DNA of 49,675 nucleotides, from the NCBI GenBank assembly GCA_017883235.1, contig JADGNY010000040.1, positions 1 to 49,675 of the forward strand, in the 5' to 3' direction. Both the position numbers and the translations under genes were made by a program. This DNA comes from Thermoanaerobaculia bacterium (GTDB taxonomy: Bacteria; Acidobacteriota; Thermoanaerobaculia; Gp7-AA8). Every line of letters begins with the position of its first letter. Within the stretch, counting starts at the first letter, position 1. Below, one piece after another: positions 7,777-15,993 of the stretch. The notes under the pieces are model-generated. The model saw nothing but the letters and a program-made list of their open reading frames with translations, was not told where the DNA came from and searched no databases.

Positions 7777-9027
7777 ATGGATCTCGCACGAACAAAATCC
7801 AAAGCGTCCCGAATCAAACGCCCGGCGACCATCGCCGGAGCCGCGCTCGTACTGGTCAGCGGCGGCGTGGTGCTCGCCAGCATCGACTTCCGCACGCAAC
7901 GAGTCGATCGGACAAAACTCAGCATCGAAACTGTTCAGCAGGGCACGATGGAAGTCAAGGTCGGTGCCAACGGTCAATTGCTGCCCAAACACATAGAACA
8001 ACTCGCCGCGCAAGTTTCTGGCCGGGTAGCGAAGGCGGATATCAAACCGGGCGCGGTCGTGCAGGTTGGACAGGTATTGGTGGAGCTCGCTAACCCGCAG
8101 CTCATCGCCAGCGCTGAGGAAGCTCAATCGGCCTGGGAAGGCGCGATAGCGGAACTGCAATCCGCAGAGGCCGAGTTGCAGACCAACATGTTGAACCAGG
8201 AAGTTGTACTCACCGGGGCACAATTCAATTCGGAAAAAGCGCAAGTGAAAACCGAAGCGGACGAGGCCCTGGCTCGTGAGGGCCTGCTTTCGGGAATTGA
8301 ATTAAAGCGCTCTCAACTGGATTTGACCCAGCTGAAGAAGACCTACGAAATCGAAGGGAGTCGCCTCAAAAAGGTTCGCGACAACATTCAAGTCCAACTG
8401 GCTGTCAAGAGATCCCACGTCACCCAGCTGGCGCGAGCGCTGGATCGCGCCAGGACGCAAGCCGCGGACCTGAAGGTCGTCGCCGGCATCAGCGGCATCG
8501 TGCAGACGATCAACGTCGAGGTGGGGCAACAATTGCAACCGGGCAGCCCGATCGGCCGCATCGCGCAGCGGGAGCAACTTTACGCGGAGCTCAAGGTTCC
8601 CGCGCGCGAGGCCACACAGGTGCAAGCGGGGCAAAACGTCATCGTCGATACCCGCAACGGGACCGTGAACGGGGTCGTCACTCGCGTCGACCCCGGCGTG
8701 ACGGACGGTACCGTTGTCGTGGATGTCGATCTACAGGGTGCGCTTCCCGCGGGTGCCCGCCCACAGCTGGAGGTAGAGGGCACGATCTATATCAGCCAAC
8801 TGCCGAACACCCTGTACGTGGGCAAACCCGCCTACGTCAAGAACGATGCGGCGATTGCCGTGTACAAGCTCGATCCGGCGGGTCGCTATGCCACGAGAAC
8901 CACGATCAAAGCGGGCAAGGTGTCGCTTAACTATTTGCAGGTGTTACAAGGTTTACAACCAGGCGATCGCATTATCACCTCGGAAATCGGCGAGTGGCAG
9001 AATCAGGAGCGCATCTTGTTGAAGTAG
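7777..9027 (+). CDS. HlyD-family periplasmic adaptor (membrane fusion protein) of an ABC efflux system
   Basis: 416 residues. A short basic N-terminus is followed by one membrane anchor (about 20-38), a first half-lipoyl segment (KVGANGQLLP..., VSGRVAKADIKPGAVVQVGQVLVEL, about 65-110), a long alpha-helical coiled-coil hairpin rich in Ala/Glu/Gln/Lys (about 110-240), the second half-lipoyl segment (VVAGISGIVQTINVEVGQQL) and beta-barrel and membrane-proximal parts ending in GLQPGDRIITSEIG. This is the layout of MacA/HlyD-type adaptors that link an inner-membrane ABC transporter to an outer-membrane channel. The ATPases and permease encoded at 14210-19170 are the likely partners, so export of the cluster product or self-protection is the probable role. 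A GGTGG ribosome site precedes the ATG by about six bases. Confidence 0.85.
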   Translation: MDLARTKSKASRIKRPATIAGAALVLVSGGVVLASIDFRTQRVDRTKLSIETVQQGTMEVKVGANGQLLPKHIEQLAAQVSGRVAKADIKPGAVVQVGQVLVELANPQLIASAEEAQSAWEGAIAELQSAEAELQTNMLNQEVVLTGAQFNSEKAQVKTEADEALAREGLLSGIELKRSQLDLTQLKKTYEIEGSRLKKVRDNIQVQLAVKRSHVTQLARALDRARTQAADLKVVAGISGIVQTINVEVGQQLQPGSPIGRIAQREQLYAELKVPAREATQVQAGQNVIVDTRNGTVNGVVTRVDPGVTDGTVVVDVDLQGALPAGARPQLEVEGTIYISQLPNTLYVGKPAYVKNDAAIAVYKLDPAGRYATRTTIKAGKVSLNYLQVLQGLQPGDRIITSEIGEWQNQERILLK

Positions 9028-9090
9028 CGTTGCCAGGTTCCATAGATCGATCGACAGGCAAGTAGCAGATACCAAAGCCGGGACTTTGTC

Positions 9091-9339
9091 ATGACCCAGA
9101 TGGAATTGCTCGATCTCATCGCGCAGCATACCCGAGAAATCGTGCCCGGCCTCGACGCGCATCAGTTCGTCGCCTCCGACCGCCTGGCCGACCTCGGCGC
9201 CAACTCGATCGATCGCGCCGAAATCGCGATGCTCGTGCAGGAGTCCGTTGGCTTATCGGTTCCGCGCGTCGAACTGTTCGGACCCAGGAACATCGGCGAG
9301 TTGGCTGGTTTGTTCCTGCAGAAACTGAATGCCGCGTAA
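9091..9339 (+). CDS. Free-standing acyl carrier protein of the beta-branching type (AcpK/TaB-like)
   Basis: 82 residues. The phosphopantetheine site is Ser39 in LGANSIDRAEI. The N-S-(I/V/L)-D-R form instead of the usual D-S-L is typical of donor ACPs in HMG-synthase cassettes (AcpK, TaB), which carry malonyl and then acetyl for beta-branching. It overlaps the next gene, a KS with Ser in the active site, by 11 bp (9329-9339), so the two are translationally coupled; that KS is the enzyme expected to decarboxylate malonyl on this ACP. A second, damaged copy of the same ACP lies at 20710-20957. Confidence 0.85.
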   Translation: MTQMELLDLIAQHTREIVPGLDAHQFVASDRLADLGANSIDRAEIAMLVQESVGLSVPRVELFGPRNIGELAGLFLQKLNAA

Positions 9340-10546
9340 TCCGGTCGTCACCGGGATGGGCGTCATCTCGGCCATCGGGCAAGGCAAGGCTGCGTTTGCA
9401 AAGGCGTTGCTCGCCGGTGAGACCGCCTTTGGCGTGATGCAGCGCCGGGGCCGCCAGCGGGAGTCCGCCTATCTCGGTGCGGAAATTCGCGAAATCGGGT
9501 TTTCTCAGGAAATCACCAGGCAGACATTGCGGGCGGCCTCGCTGTCCGCGCAGGCTGCCCTGTTCGTGCTGCTGGAAGCGTGGGTCGAGGCGCGATTGTA
9601 CGACGTCGATCCTCGTCGTATCGGTCTCATCGTCGGCGGCTCGAACATTCAGCAGCGCGAATTGACGCAGGTTCACGAGGCCTATCGCGACTCGCCGGCG
9701 TTCCTGCGCCCGACGTATGCGCTGTCGTTCATGGATTCGGATCTGTGTGGCTTTTGCACGGCGCAGTTCGGGATACGCGGTCTGGCCTACACGGTGGGCG
9801 GCGCGTCAGCGAGCGGTCAATTGGCAATCGTTCAGGCGGCGCAGGCTGTACTCACGAATCAAGTCGATGTATGTATCGCGGTGGGCGCGTTGATGGATTT
9901 GTCGCACTGGGAGTGCCGGGGACTGCGCGCACTCGGGGCGATGGGATCGGATCGCTATGCGAACGAGCCCGCGCTCGCGTGTCGTCCCTTCGACCGCGAT
10001 CACGACGGGTTCATCTTCGGCGAATCCTGCGGCGCGGTGGTCGTCGAGTCGCTGGAGTCGAGCCAGTGCCGAGGTCTGGAGCCTTACGCTGCGTTGCGCG
10101 GCTGGGGAATCGCGATGGACGGCAATCGCAATCCTGATCCCTCGTTGGAGGGAGAAACGCAGGCCATTCAGAACGCACTCGATGCGTCCGGATGGACGTC
10201 GGCCCGGATCGACTACGTCAATCCGCACGGTACGGGCTCGATCGTAGGCGACGAAACGGAGCTGAAGGCACTGCAGGCTTGTGGATTGGCCGGCGTCTTT
10301 TTGAACGCGACGAAGTCACTTATTGGTCACGGTCTCAGCGCCGCCGGTACGGTTGAAGTGATTGCAACGCTGCTGCAAATGCGGGCCGGCCGGCTCCATC
10401 CGACCCGCAATCTGGAAAATCCCATCGACCCCGCACTCAATTGGGTCAAAGAGAAGTCGATCGAGCATCAGATCGACAATGCGCTGACCTTGAGCATGGG
10501 CTTCGGCGGGATCAATACGGCGCTATGCTGGCAGCGCCATCATTAG
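9329..10546 (+). CDS. Decarboxylating ketosynthase with Ser in place of Cys (PksF/TaK-like)
   Basis: 405 residues with a complete KS fold. Where condensing KSs have D-T-A-C-S-S, this protein reads GGASASG, with Ser160 at the Cys position. The two catalytic His residues are kept: His300 in NPHGTGS and His334 in KSLIGHG. KS proteins with this Cys-to-Ser change in trans-AT beta-branching cassettes (PksF, TaK, CurC type) do not condense; they decarboxylate malonyl-ACP to acetyl-ACP. The gene is coupled to the donor ACP upstream and separated by two bases from the ECH1 gene downstream, so ACP, KS and ECH1 form one functional group. The start ATG lies inside the end of the ACP gene. The scar of a second KS copy is found after the second ACP (about 20947-21060). 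Confidence 0.88.
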   Translation: MPRNPVVTGMGVISAIGQGKAAFAKALLAGETAFGVMQRRGRQRESAYLGAEIREIGFSQEITRQTLRAASLSAQAALFVLLEAWVEARLYDVDPRRIGLIVGGSNIQQRELTQVHEAYRDSPAFLRPTYALSFMDSDLCGFCTAQFGIRGLAYTVGGASASGQLAIVQAAQAVLTNQVDVCIAVGALMDLSHWECRGLRALGAMGSDRYANEPALACRPFDRDHDGFIFGESCGAVVVESLESSQCRGLEPYAALRGWGIAMDGNRNPDPSLEGETQAIQNALDASGWTSARIDYVNPHGTGSIVGDETELKALQACGLAGVFLNATKSLIGHGLSAAGTVEVIATLLQMRAGRLHPTRNLENPIDPALNWVKEKSIEHQIDNALTLSMGFGGINTALCWQRHH

Positions 10547-10548
10547 CC

Positions 10549-11334
10549 ATGACCATCGCCACCTATGAGATGACCTACGAGACCCTCAAAGTTGAGTTCC
10601 AGGAGTCGGTTTGTTTCTTACAGATCCACCGGCCCGAGTACAGGAACGCGATCAGCGGTCAGCTCATCGCCGAGTGCAATGACGTCTTGTCCGTGTGCGA
10701 GGAGTCCGCGACCGTGGTCGTGCTGAGCGGCTCACCGGAGGTGTTTTGCTTCGGCGCTGATTTCAAAACCATTGCCGGCGCATCGAAGACAGCGCCTGAG
10801 CAGGACGACGGGCCCGGGGCGATGTACGACTTGTGGCTGCGCATGGCAACCGGTCCATACGTGACGATCTCGCATGTGCGCGGCCAGGCGAATGCCGGAG
10901 GGGTCGGATTCGTCGCCGCGAGCGACATCGTTCTTGCCGACGAGAGCGCACAGTTCAGTTTGTCCGAGTTGCTGTTCGGGCTCTACCCCGCCTGCGTGCT
11001 GCCGTTCCTGATCCGCCGCATCGGGTTTCAGAAGGCGAATTATCTCACTCTGATGACCCAGCCCATTTCGGCGAAACAAGCATGCGAATGGGGGTTGGTG
11101 GACGCAGTCGACCCGCAGAGCGAGGTTTTGTTGCGTCGTCATCTGCAACGGTTGCGGCGACTGTCGAAGACCGCGATTCGACGCTACAAGAACTATATGA
11201 GCCGCATCAGCATGCCGTTGCGGGACCTGAAATCAACGGCGGTTGCCGGGAATCTGGAAGTATTCTCCGACGCCGGCAATCTGCAAGCGATCACCCGGTA
11301 CGTCGAACACGGCGTATTTCCCTGGGAAAAGTAA
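10549..11334 (+). CDS. Enoyl-CoA hydratase-like ECH1 dehydratase (PksH/TaX/CurE-like)
   Basis: 261 residues of the crotonase superfamily. Diagnostic stretches are PEVFCFGADF (first oxyanion-hole loop, about 60-70), MATGPYVTISHVRGQANAGG and GFVAASDIVLAD (second oxyanion region, about 100-130), then LFGLYPACVLPFLIRRIG. These match what I know of ECH1 enzymes, which dehydrate the HMG-like beta-branch on an ACP, better than ECH2 decarboxylases. The start is the ATG at 10549, two bases after the KS stop; an in-frame start further upstream lies inside the KS gene and adds residues unlike the family. The ECH2 partner and the HMG synthase are not in this window. Confidence 0.85.
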   Translation: MTIATYEMTYETLKVEFQESVCFLQIHRPEYRNAISGQLIAECNDVLSVCEESATVVVLSGSPEVFCFGADFKTIAGASKTAPEQDDGPGAMYDLWLRMATGPYVTISHVRGQANAGGVGFVAASDIVLADESAQFSLSELLFGLYPACVLPFLIRRIGFQKANYLTLMTQPISAKQACEWGLVDAVDPQSEVLLRRHLQRLRRLSKTAIRRYKNYMSRISMPLRDLKSTAVAGNLEVFSDAGNLQAITRYVEHGVFPWEK

Positions 11335-11384
11335 CGTGACCGGGACAGCATTCATTAACGCTGTCGCGCCGAAGACAAGCCGCA

Positions 11385-12146
11385 ATGCGAGTATTTGCCC
11401 TGTCGGATATCCATATCGATTACGACGTGAACGCCAAGTGGATTGCAAATCTATCCATCGCTGAATATCAGGACGACGTGCTCATTCTTGCCGGCGATGT
11501 GACCCATACCCTGCGACTGCTCGGCTGGTGCCTCAGCACACTCGCGAGGCGTTTCAAGGACGTGCTATTCGTACCGGGAAACCACGACTTATGGGTGATA
11601 CGCGAAGGCCGGGAAAAGAATTCATTGCAGAAGTTCGACGACGTCAGCGCGGTGGTCGAATCGAGCGGTGCGTCGATGCAGGCCTTTCGCCGGCGGGGCG
11701 TGTCGATCATTCCGCTGTTGGGATGGTACGACTACTCCTTCGGTGAGCCGAGCGAAGAGCTGAGGTCGATATGGATGGACTATCACGCCTGCCGTTGGCC
11801 GAGCGGATACACGGAAAAAGACGTCGCCGCGCACTTTGCGGCGCTCAATGACAAACAGGTCAGCCTGGCCGGCGACAAGGTCATCACCTACTCGCACTTT
11901 TTGCCGCGCATCGATTTGATGCCGGGGTTCATGCCGGGCGCAGGCAAGCTCCTGTATCCGATCCTGGGCTCGACGCAACTGGATCGCCAGTTGCGAAGGC
12001 TCAACGCAAACATTCACGTCTACGGACACAGCCACATCAATCGTCAAGTGAAGATCGACGGCGTGTCCTACATCAACAATGCTTTCGGCTATCCGAGCGA
12101 AACCTGGATCACGTCGAAACGCCTCATGTGCATCCATGAAAGCTAG
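11385..12146 (+). CDS. Calcineurin-like metallophosphoesterase
   Basis: 253 residues with the complete metallophosphoesterase motif series: D8-x-H10 in SDIHID, Asp38 in LAGDV, N66-H67-D68 in GNHD, a His in TYSHF and the GHSH pair near the C-terminus. These residues bind two metal ions and act on phosphate mono- or diesters. The last 11 bases overlap the start of the phosphopantetheinyl transferase gene (12136), so both are made together. This placement suggests a substrate tied to carrier-protein phosphopantetheine, such as removal of misloaded arms, or a nucleotide or phosphorylated intermediate; neither is shown by the sequence. No signal peptide, so it is cytoplasmic. Confidence 0.8.
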   Translation: MRVFALSDIHIDYDVNAKWIANLSIAEYQDDVLILAGDVTHTLRLLGWCLSTLARRFKDVLFVPGNHDLWVIREGREKNSLQKFDDVSAVVESSGASMQAFRRRGVSIIPLLGWYDYSFGEPSEELRSIWMDYHACRWPSGYTEKDVAAHFAALNDKQVSLAGDKVITYSHFLPRIDLMPGFMPGAGKLLYPILGSTQLDRQLRRLNANIHVYGHSHINRQVKIDGVSYINNAFGYPSETWITSKRLMCIHES

Positions 12147-12984
12147 CGCCGCGGATCGCGCATCCCATGACACGGTGGAGAGCGGGATCATCCCACTCAC
12201 GACGGCGGAGATTCATGTGTGGCTCGCTTTTTACGATGAAATCAGCGAGGAGCGCCTGCATTCCGCCTATCGGGAACTGCTCGATGTTGCGGAGAAGGAG
12301 CAGGAGCCGCGATTCTATTTCGCGAGGGATCGGCGTCGTTATCTGGTGACGCGCGCATTGGTGCGGACGGTATTGTCGCGCTACGTATCCATCGATCCCA
12401 GAGAATGGATCTTTTCCACGAATGCTTATGGTCGCCCCGACGTCGTCAATGCCCAGGCGAGGGATGCCGGGTTATCGTTCAATATCTCGCACACGCACAA
12501 CTTGATCGTCCTGGGTGTGACCAGGCGGCGCGCGTTAGGGGTGGATGTCGAGAATGTCCGCGCGCGCGAGGTATCGATTGACATCGCGGATCGCTATTTC
12601 GCGCCGCGGGAAGTTGCGGCACTTGCTGCCACGCCGCCGCATCAACAGCAGTATCGATTCTTCGAGTACTGGACGTTCAAGGAAGCCTACATCAAGGCGC
12701 GTGGCATGGGTTTGTCCTTGCCCCTCGACAAGTTCAGCTTTCACTACCCCGATGATCGTACCGTCGAGATCGCGATTCATCCCGAGTTGGCGGACGATTC
12801 GGCGCGGTGGCAGTTCTGGCAGTTCCGTCCGAGGCCGGAATACTTGGTCGCGATCTGCGCCGAGCGAGTCGGTACTCAATCTCCGAGCCTGATCGTTCGG
12901 CAGGCAATTCCAATGCTGAGCGACAACCAGTGTGCCGTCGACTTTCTGCGGGTATCAGAAGAGAGTGCCCTGGCTACGACGTAA
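12136..12984 (+). CDS. Sfp-type 4'-phosphopantetheinyl transferase
   Basis: 282 residues. The family motifs are clear: FNISHTHNLIVLGV (substrate loop with S-H), GVDVEN (magnesium-binding acidic motif, usually G-V/I-D-V/I-E) and YWTFKEAYIKARGMGLSLPL (W-x-x-K-E-A-x-x-K). The length is a little above the 230-260 usual for Sfp proteins. It transfers phosphopantetheine from CoA to the ACP and PCP serines of the PKS, NRPS and free ACPs of this cluster. The ATG at 12136 lies inside the end of the metallophosphoesterase gene (11-bp overlap). An upstream in-frame start at 12079 would add 19 residues inside the neighbour's reading frame and is less likely. Confidence 0.9.
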   Translation: MKASAADRASHDTVESGIIPLTTAEIHVWLAFYDEISEERLHSAYRELLDVAEKEQEPRFYFARDRRRYLVTRALVRTVLSRYVSIDPREWIFSTNAYGRPDVVNAQARDAGLSFNISHTHNLIVLGVTRRRALGVDVENVRAREVSIDIADRYFAPREVAALAATPPHQQQYRFFEYWTFKEAYIKARGMGLSLPLDKFSFHYPDDRTVEIAIHPELADDSARWQFWQFRPRPEYLVAICAERVGTQSPSLIVRQAIPMLSDNQCAVDFLRVSEESALATT

Positions 12985-13005
12985 CGATCACAACAGGTGA
13001 GTGCG

Positions 13006-13878
13006 ATGATTGCTTTTCTATTTCCTGGTCAGGGCTCCCAGAAACGGGGCATGGGTCAAGGCTTGTTCGATGACGTGCGCGAATATGCCGCGGCCGAGAA
13101 GGACGTGGACGCGATTCTCGGCTATTCAATGCGAAAGCTGTGTCTGGAGGACGCGGATAATCGCCTGAAAGAAACGCAATTCACCCAGCCCAGTCTTTAT
13201 GTGGTCAATGCGCTGCATTACTACAAGGCCGTAGGTCAGGGCACGCACCCTGCCTACCTGGCAGGTCATAGTCTGGGTGAATACAACGCATTGCTTGCGG
13301 CGGGCGTGTTCGATTTTCTGACCGGGCTGCGGCTGGTGCAGAAGCGCGGCGAGCTGATGTCGCAGGCAAGGAATGGCGGGATGGGAGCGGTGATCGGTCT
13401 GGAGGCGAGCGTGATCGCGAAGGTGATCGACGAAAACGGACTGGCGGGTCTCGACGTCGCGAACTTCAATTCACGGTCGCAAACGGTGGTATCGGGTCCA
13501 GTCGAGGATATCAAGCGCGCGGCCCCTTTCTTCGAAAAAGCAGGCGCGCAAATGTACATTCCTCTCCAGGTCAGTGCCGCCTTTCATTCACGATATATGG
13601 CAGATTCCGCGAAAGCATTCGCTGAGTTTCTGGCGCCGATGTCTTTCGCTGCGCCCAATACTCAGGTCGTTGCCAATGCCACCGGCCAGCCTTATCCCAC
13701 CGACAACGCATCGGAGTCGGTCAAGTCGCTGTTGGTGAATCAGATCACGCATTCGGTGCAATGGACGCAGAGCATCCGTTTCCTCATCGGTCAGGGCGTT
13801 ACGCAATTCAGCGAAATGGGTCCGGGAAATGTGTTGACGCGAATGGTGCAACAAATTCAGCAACAAACGGACACCTAA
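13006..13878 (+). CDS. Discrete trans-acting malonyl-CoA:ACP acyltransferase
   Basis: 290 residues. The catalytic Ser89 lies in GHSLGEY, Arg114 (KRGELM) is the residue that binds the malonyl carboxylate, and His194 lies in AFHSRYM. PGQGSQ at residues 7-12 is the usual N-terminal motif. The PKS at 23484 has no AT domain, so this protein is the probable supplier of malonyl units to all its modules and to the donor ACP at 9091. The ATG at 13006 has AGGTGA five bases upstream; a GTG nine bases earlier overlaps that site and is not preferred. It follows the phosphopantetheinyl transferase by 21 bp. Confidence 0.9.
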   Translation: MIAFLFPGQGSQKRGMGQGLFDDVREYAAAEKDVDAILGYSMRKLCLEDADNRLKETQFTQPSLYVVNALHYYKAVGQGTHPAYLAGHSLGEYNALLAAGVFDFLTGLRLVQKRGELMSQARNGGMGAVIGLEASVIAKVIDENGLAGLDVANFNSRSQTVVSGPVEDIKRAAPFFEKAGAQMYIPLQVSAAFHSRYMADSAKAFAEFLAPMSFAAPNTQVVANATGQPYPTDNASESVKSLLVNQITHSVQWTQSIRFLIGQGVTQFSEMGPGNVLTRMVQQIQQQTDT

Positions 13879-14209
13879 ACGCGTCTCGACGATTGCTGGA
13901 GGATATCGGCACGTCGCACGCGGCGGGAACGCCTGTCTCGGCGGGTGATCGGCCGTCCAGTCGGTCGATGTACCTTGATGTGATCCTGCACGAATAAGCA
14001 GATGCATGTCTCCTGTCGCACAGAATTGCTGCTGGAGCCCGCATATGGTGACAACGTCGTACTGGAAAGCCAGAGATCCATCTCTCGCGAAACGTAGCAT
14101 TTCCGTGCGAACAGCATATGGATCGCTCGTCTTCGTTCGTCGTCGGCGGCGGTTCATGTAACCGACAGGGCGAAGCTGCCCTTCAATCGATCTTAACCGG
14201 AGCTGACCA
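13879..14209. other. Intergenic region carrying copy B of the duplicated element
   Basis: 331 bases between the AT and the ABC ATPase gene. The second half (14061-14177) is the repeat of 7361-7487. The first half has no frame or structure that I would defend. The break in an otherwise tight operon, together with the repeat, suggests an internal promoter or the joint of a rearrangement. Confidence 0.5.
14061..14177 (+). repeat. Duplicated non-coding element, copy B
   Basis: Partner of 7361-7487 in the same orientation. The 3' part, ATGTAACCGACAGGGCGAAG, differs from copy A by one base. It ends 32 bp before the ATG of the ABC ATPase. Blocks of strong identity alternate with divergent stretches, which is more like a constrained regulatory element than a recent duplication. 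Confidence 0.65.
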
Positions 14210-14914
14210 ATGACCACCCAGTCCCTCATCGATCTGCAAGGCATCAAGAAAGTCTTCTACACCGACGAAGTGGAAACCTGGGCGCTCGATGACATACACC
14301 TCACCATCGACGCCGGCGAGTACGTTTCCGTCAGCGGCCCATCGGGGTGTGGAAAATCCACGCTGTTGTCGGTGATGGGACTGTTGTCCTCGCCCACCGA
14401 AGGCAAATATTTTCTTAATGGCGCGGAAGCGACCGGTTTGACCTCGGGAGAGCAAGCCCGCGTGCGCAACCGGGAGATTGGTTTCATCTTTCAGGCATTC
14501 AACCTGATCGCCGACATGAGCGTATTCGAAAACATCGAACTGCCCTTGACATATCGCAACGACCTCAACCGGAAAGGGCGACGTGAATTGGTTGTAACGG
14601 CGTTGGAACAAGTGAATATCGCCGATCGCCAGAAGCATTTCCCCGCACAATTGTCCGGCGGTCAACAGCAACGTGTGGCCATCGCCCGTGCTCTGGTCTG
14701 CAAACCTAAGGTTCTGCTCGCCGACGAGCCTACCGGTAACCTGGATTCCAGGAATGCCCAGCTCGTCATGGATCTGTTGACGGCGCTGCACGGGCAAGGC
14801 AGCACCATCGTGATGGTCACGCACGACCCGCGCTGGGCCGAGCAGGCCGATCGACAGCTGTCGTTGTTCGACGGGAAAATCGCGGATGATCGACGCCTTC
14901 GCGCAGTCATCTGA
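14210..14914 (+). CDS. ABC transporter ATP-binding protein (MacB/LolD type), copy 1
   Basis: 234 residues. Walker A is GPSGCGKS (43-50), the signature is LSGGQQQRVAIARAL, Walker B is VLLADEPTGNLDS and the switch His is in VTHDP. The closeness to LolD/MacB ATPases suggests a mechanotransmission transporter working with an FtsX-type permease and the HlyD-type adaptor. It is nearly the same as the ATPase at 18445: both start MTTQ and share most of the sequence, and their ribosome sites (GGAGCT...CCAATGACC) also match. No permease gene follows directly; the TPR gene lies between it and the permease at 15994. Confidence 0.9.
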   Translation: MTTQSLIDLQGIKKVFYTDEVETWALDDIHLTIDAGEYVSVSGPSGCGKSTLLSVMGLLSSPTEGKYFLNGAEATGLTSGEQARVRNREIGFIFQAFNLIADMSVFENIELPLTYRNDLNRKGRRELVVTALEQVNIADRQKHFPAQLSGGQQQRVAIARALVCKPKVLLADEPTGNLDSRNAQLVMDLLTALHGQGSTIVMVTHDPRWAEQADRQLSLFDGKIADDRRLRAVI

Positions 14915-14986
14915 TTCCCTCACAACGGCACTCCTGACCCGGCTCTACGACGTGTGAATCGCGCAACGTACGTACAAAGGAAATAT

Positions 14987-15865
14987 ATGAGAACACTCGC
15001 CCTCGCCACTGCTCTATTCGCATCGGTCACCCTCGCCGCGCCGCCGCCGCAGAATCCCGACGAGCTCCTCGCCGCGGCGAAGGCGGCGGTGCGCCAGAAT
15101 GATGCGCCGCGCGCAGCCGAGCTCCTCGAGAAAGCGGTCGCCCTTCGACCGAACAGCGCCGAGCTTCACTACCGGCTGAGCGAAGCGTACGCATCGATCG
15201 GTGAGACAGCAAATGCCTTCAAGCAGGTGTCAACGGCCCGCAAAGTGATGGCGGAGCTCGAGCGCGCCGTGCAGCTCGATCCAAACCGCATTGACGCCCG
15301 CATCGATCTGGCCGGCTTCTACGCCATGGCACCCGGCTTCATGGGCGGCGGTGAGGTGAAAGCACTCGAGCAGGCGGTCGAGGTCAAGCGCCGCGATTCG
15401 TTCCAGGGTCATCGCGCGTTCGCCCGTATGTACACGGTGCAGAAGAAGTTCGATCTCGCGCGCAAGGAGTACGTCGACGCGGTGCGTGAGGAGCCCACCT
15501 CCGCCCGTGCCCACGCGGCGCTCGGGATATTTGTCGCCAGGAACGACAAGAACTGCCGCGGCGCATTCGACGAGATCGAGAAGGCACTTCAGCTCGATCC
15601 CGCGTACATGCCCGCGTGGTTTCGCCTCGGTGAGGTCGCCGCGCTTTGCGGAACGAACTATGCGCGTGGCGAAGAGGCGCTCAAGAGGTATCTGACGTAC
15701 GAACCAAACGACCACGAGCCCGATCTCGCCACCGCTCACTATCACCTCGGGCAGATCTATGAGAAGCAGGGAAGAAAGGCCGAGGCACGGCAGAGCTACG
15801 CGGCGGCTCTGCGCGTGAGTCCCGGCACGAAGACGTTTCAGGACGCGCTGAAGCGGGTATCTTGA
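14987..15865 (+). CDS. Exported TPR-repeat protein
   Basis: 292 residues. The N-terminus MRTLALATALFASVTLAAPP is a clear signal peptide, so the protein is exported. The rest is tandem tetratricopeptide repeats: ALRPNSAELHYRLSEAY, QLDPNRIDARIDLAGFY, EEPTSARAHAALGIF, QLDPAYMPAWFRLGEVA, TAHYHLGQIYEKQGRKAEA. Such proteins act as scaffolds. The start at 14987 is chosen because AAAGGA lies about seven bases before it and because it begins the signal peptide; an upstream ATG frame would put 11 polar residues in front. The gene splits the ATPase and permease genes, and its Ala/Arg/Glu-rich style differs somewhat from its neighbours, so it may be a later insertion rather than a transporter subunit. 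Confidence 0.7.
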   Translation: MRTLALATALFASVTLAAPPPQNPDELLAAAKAAVRQNDAPRAAELLEKAVALRPNSAELHYRLSEAYASIGETANAFKQVSTARKVMAELERAVQLDPNRIDARIDLAGFYAMAPGFMGGGEVKALEQAVEVKRRDSFQGHRAFARMYTVQKKFDLARKEYVDAVREEPTSARAHAALGIFVARNDKNCRGAFDEIEKALQLDPAYMPAWFRLGEVAALCGTNYARGEEALKRYLTYEPNDHEPDLATAHYHLGQIYEKQGRKAEARQSYAAALRVSPGTKTFQDALKRVS

Positions 15866-15993
15866 TGGTCGCGGCGGGCCGGAGCCCAATGATCCGACCA
15901 AGTAAATCCCGACGGCAATTCATGAAAGCTATTGTTTGTGGTGTCGCCGGGTCTCGTCTGTCGTCAACAGCCTGAGCTCAACCAGGAGTGATT

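Noticed and set aside
10441-10548. Upstream start for the ECH1 gene
   Set aside because: It would overlap the end of the KS gene by over 100 bases and add residues not seen in ECH1 proteins; the ATG at 10549 follows the KS stop by two bases.
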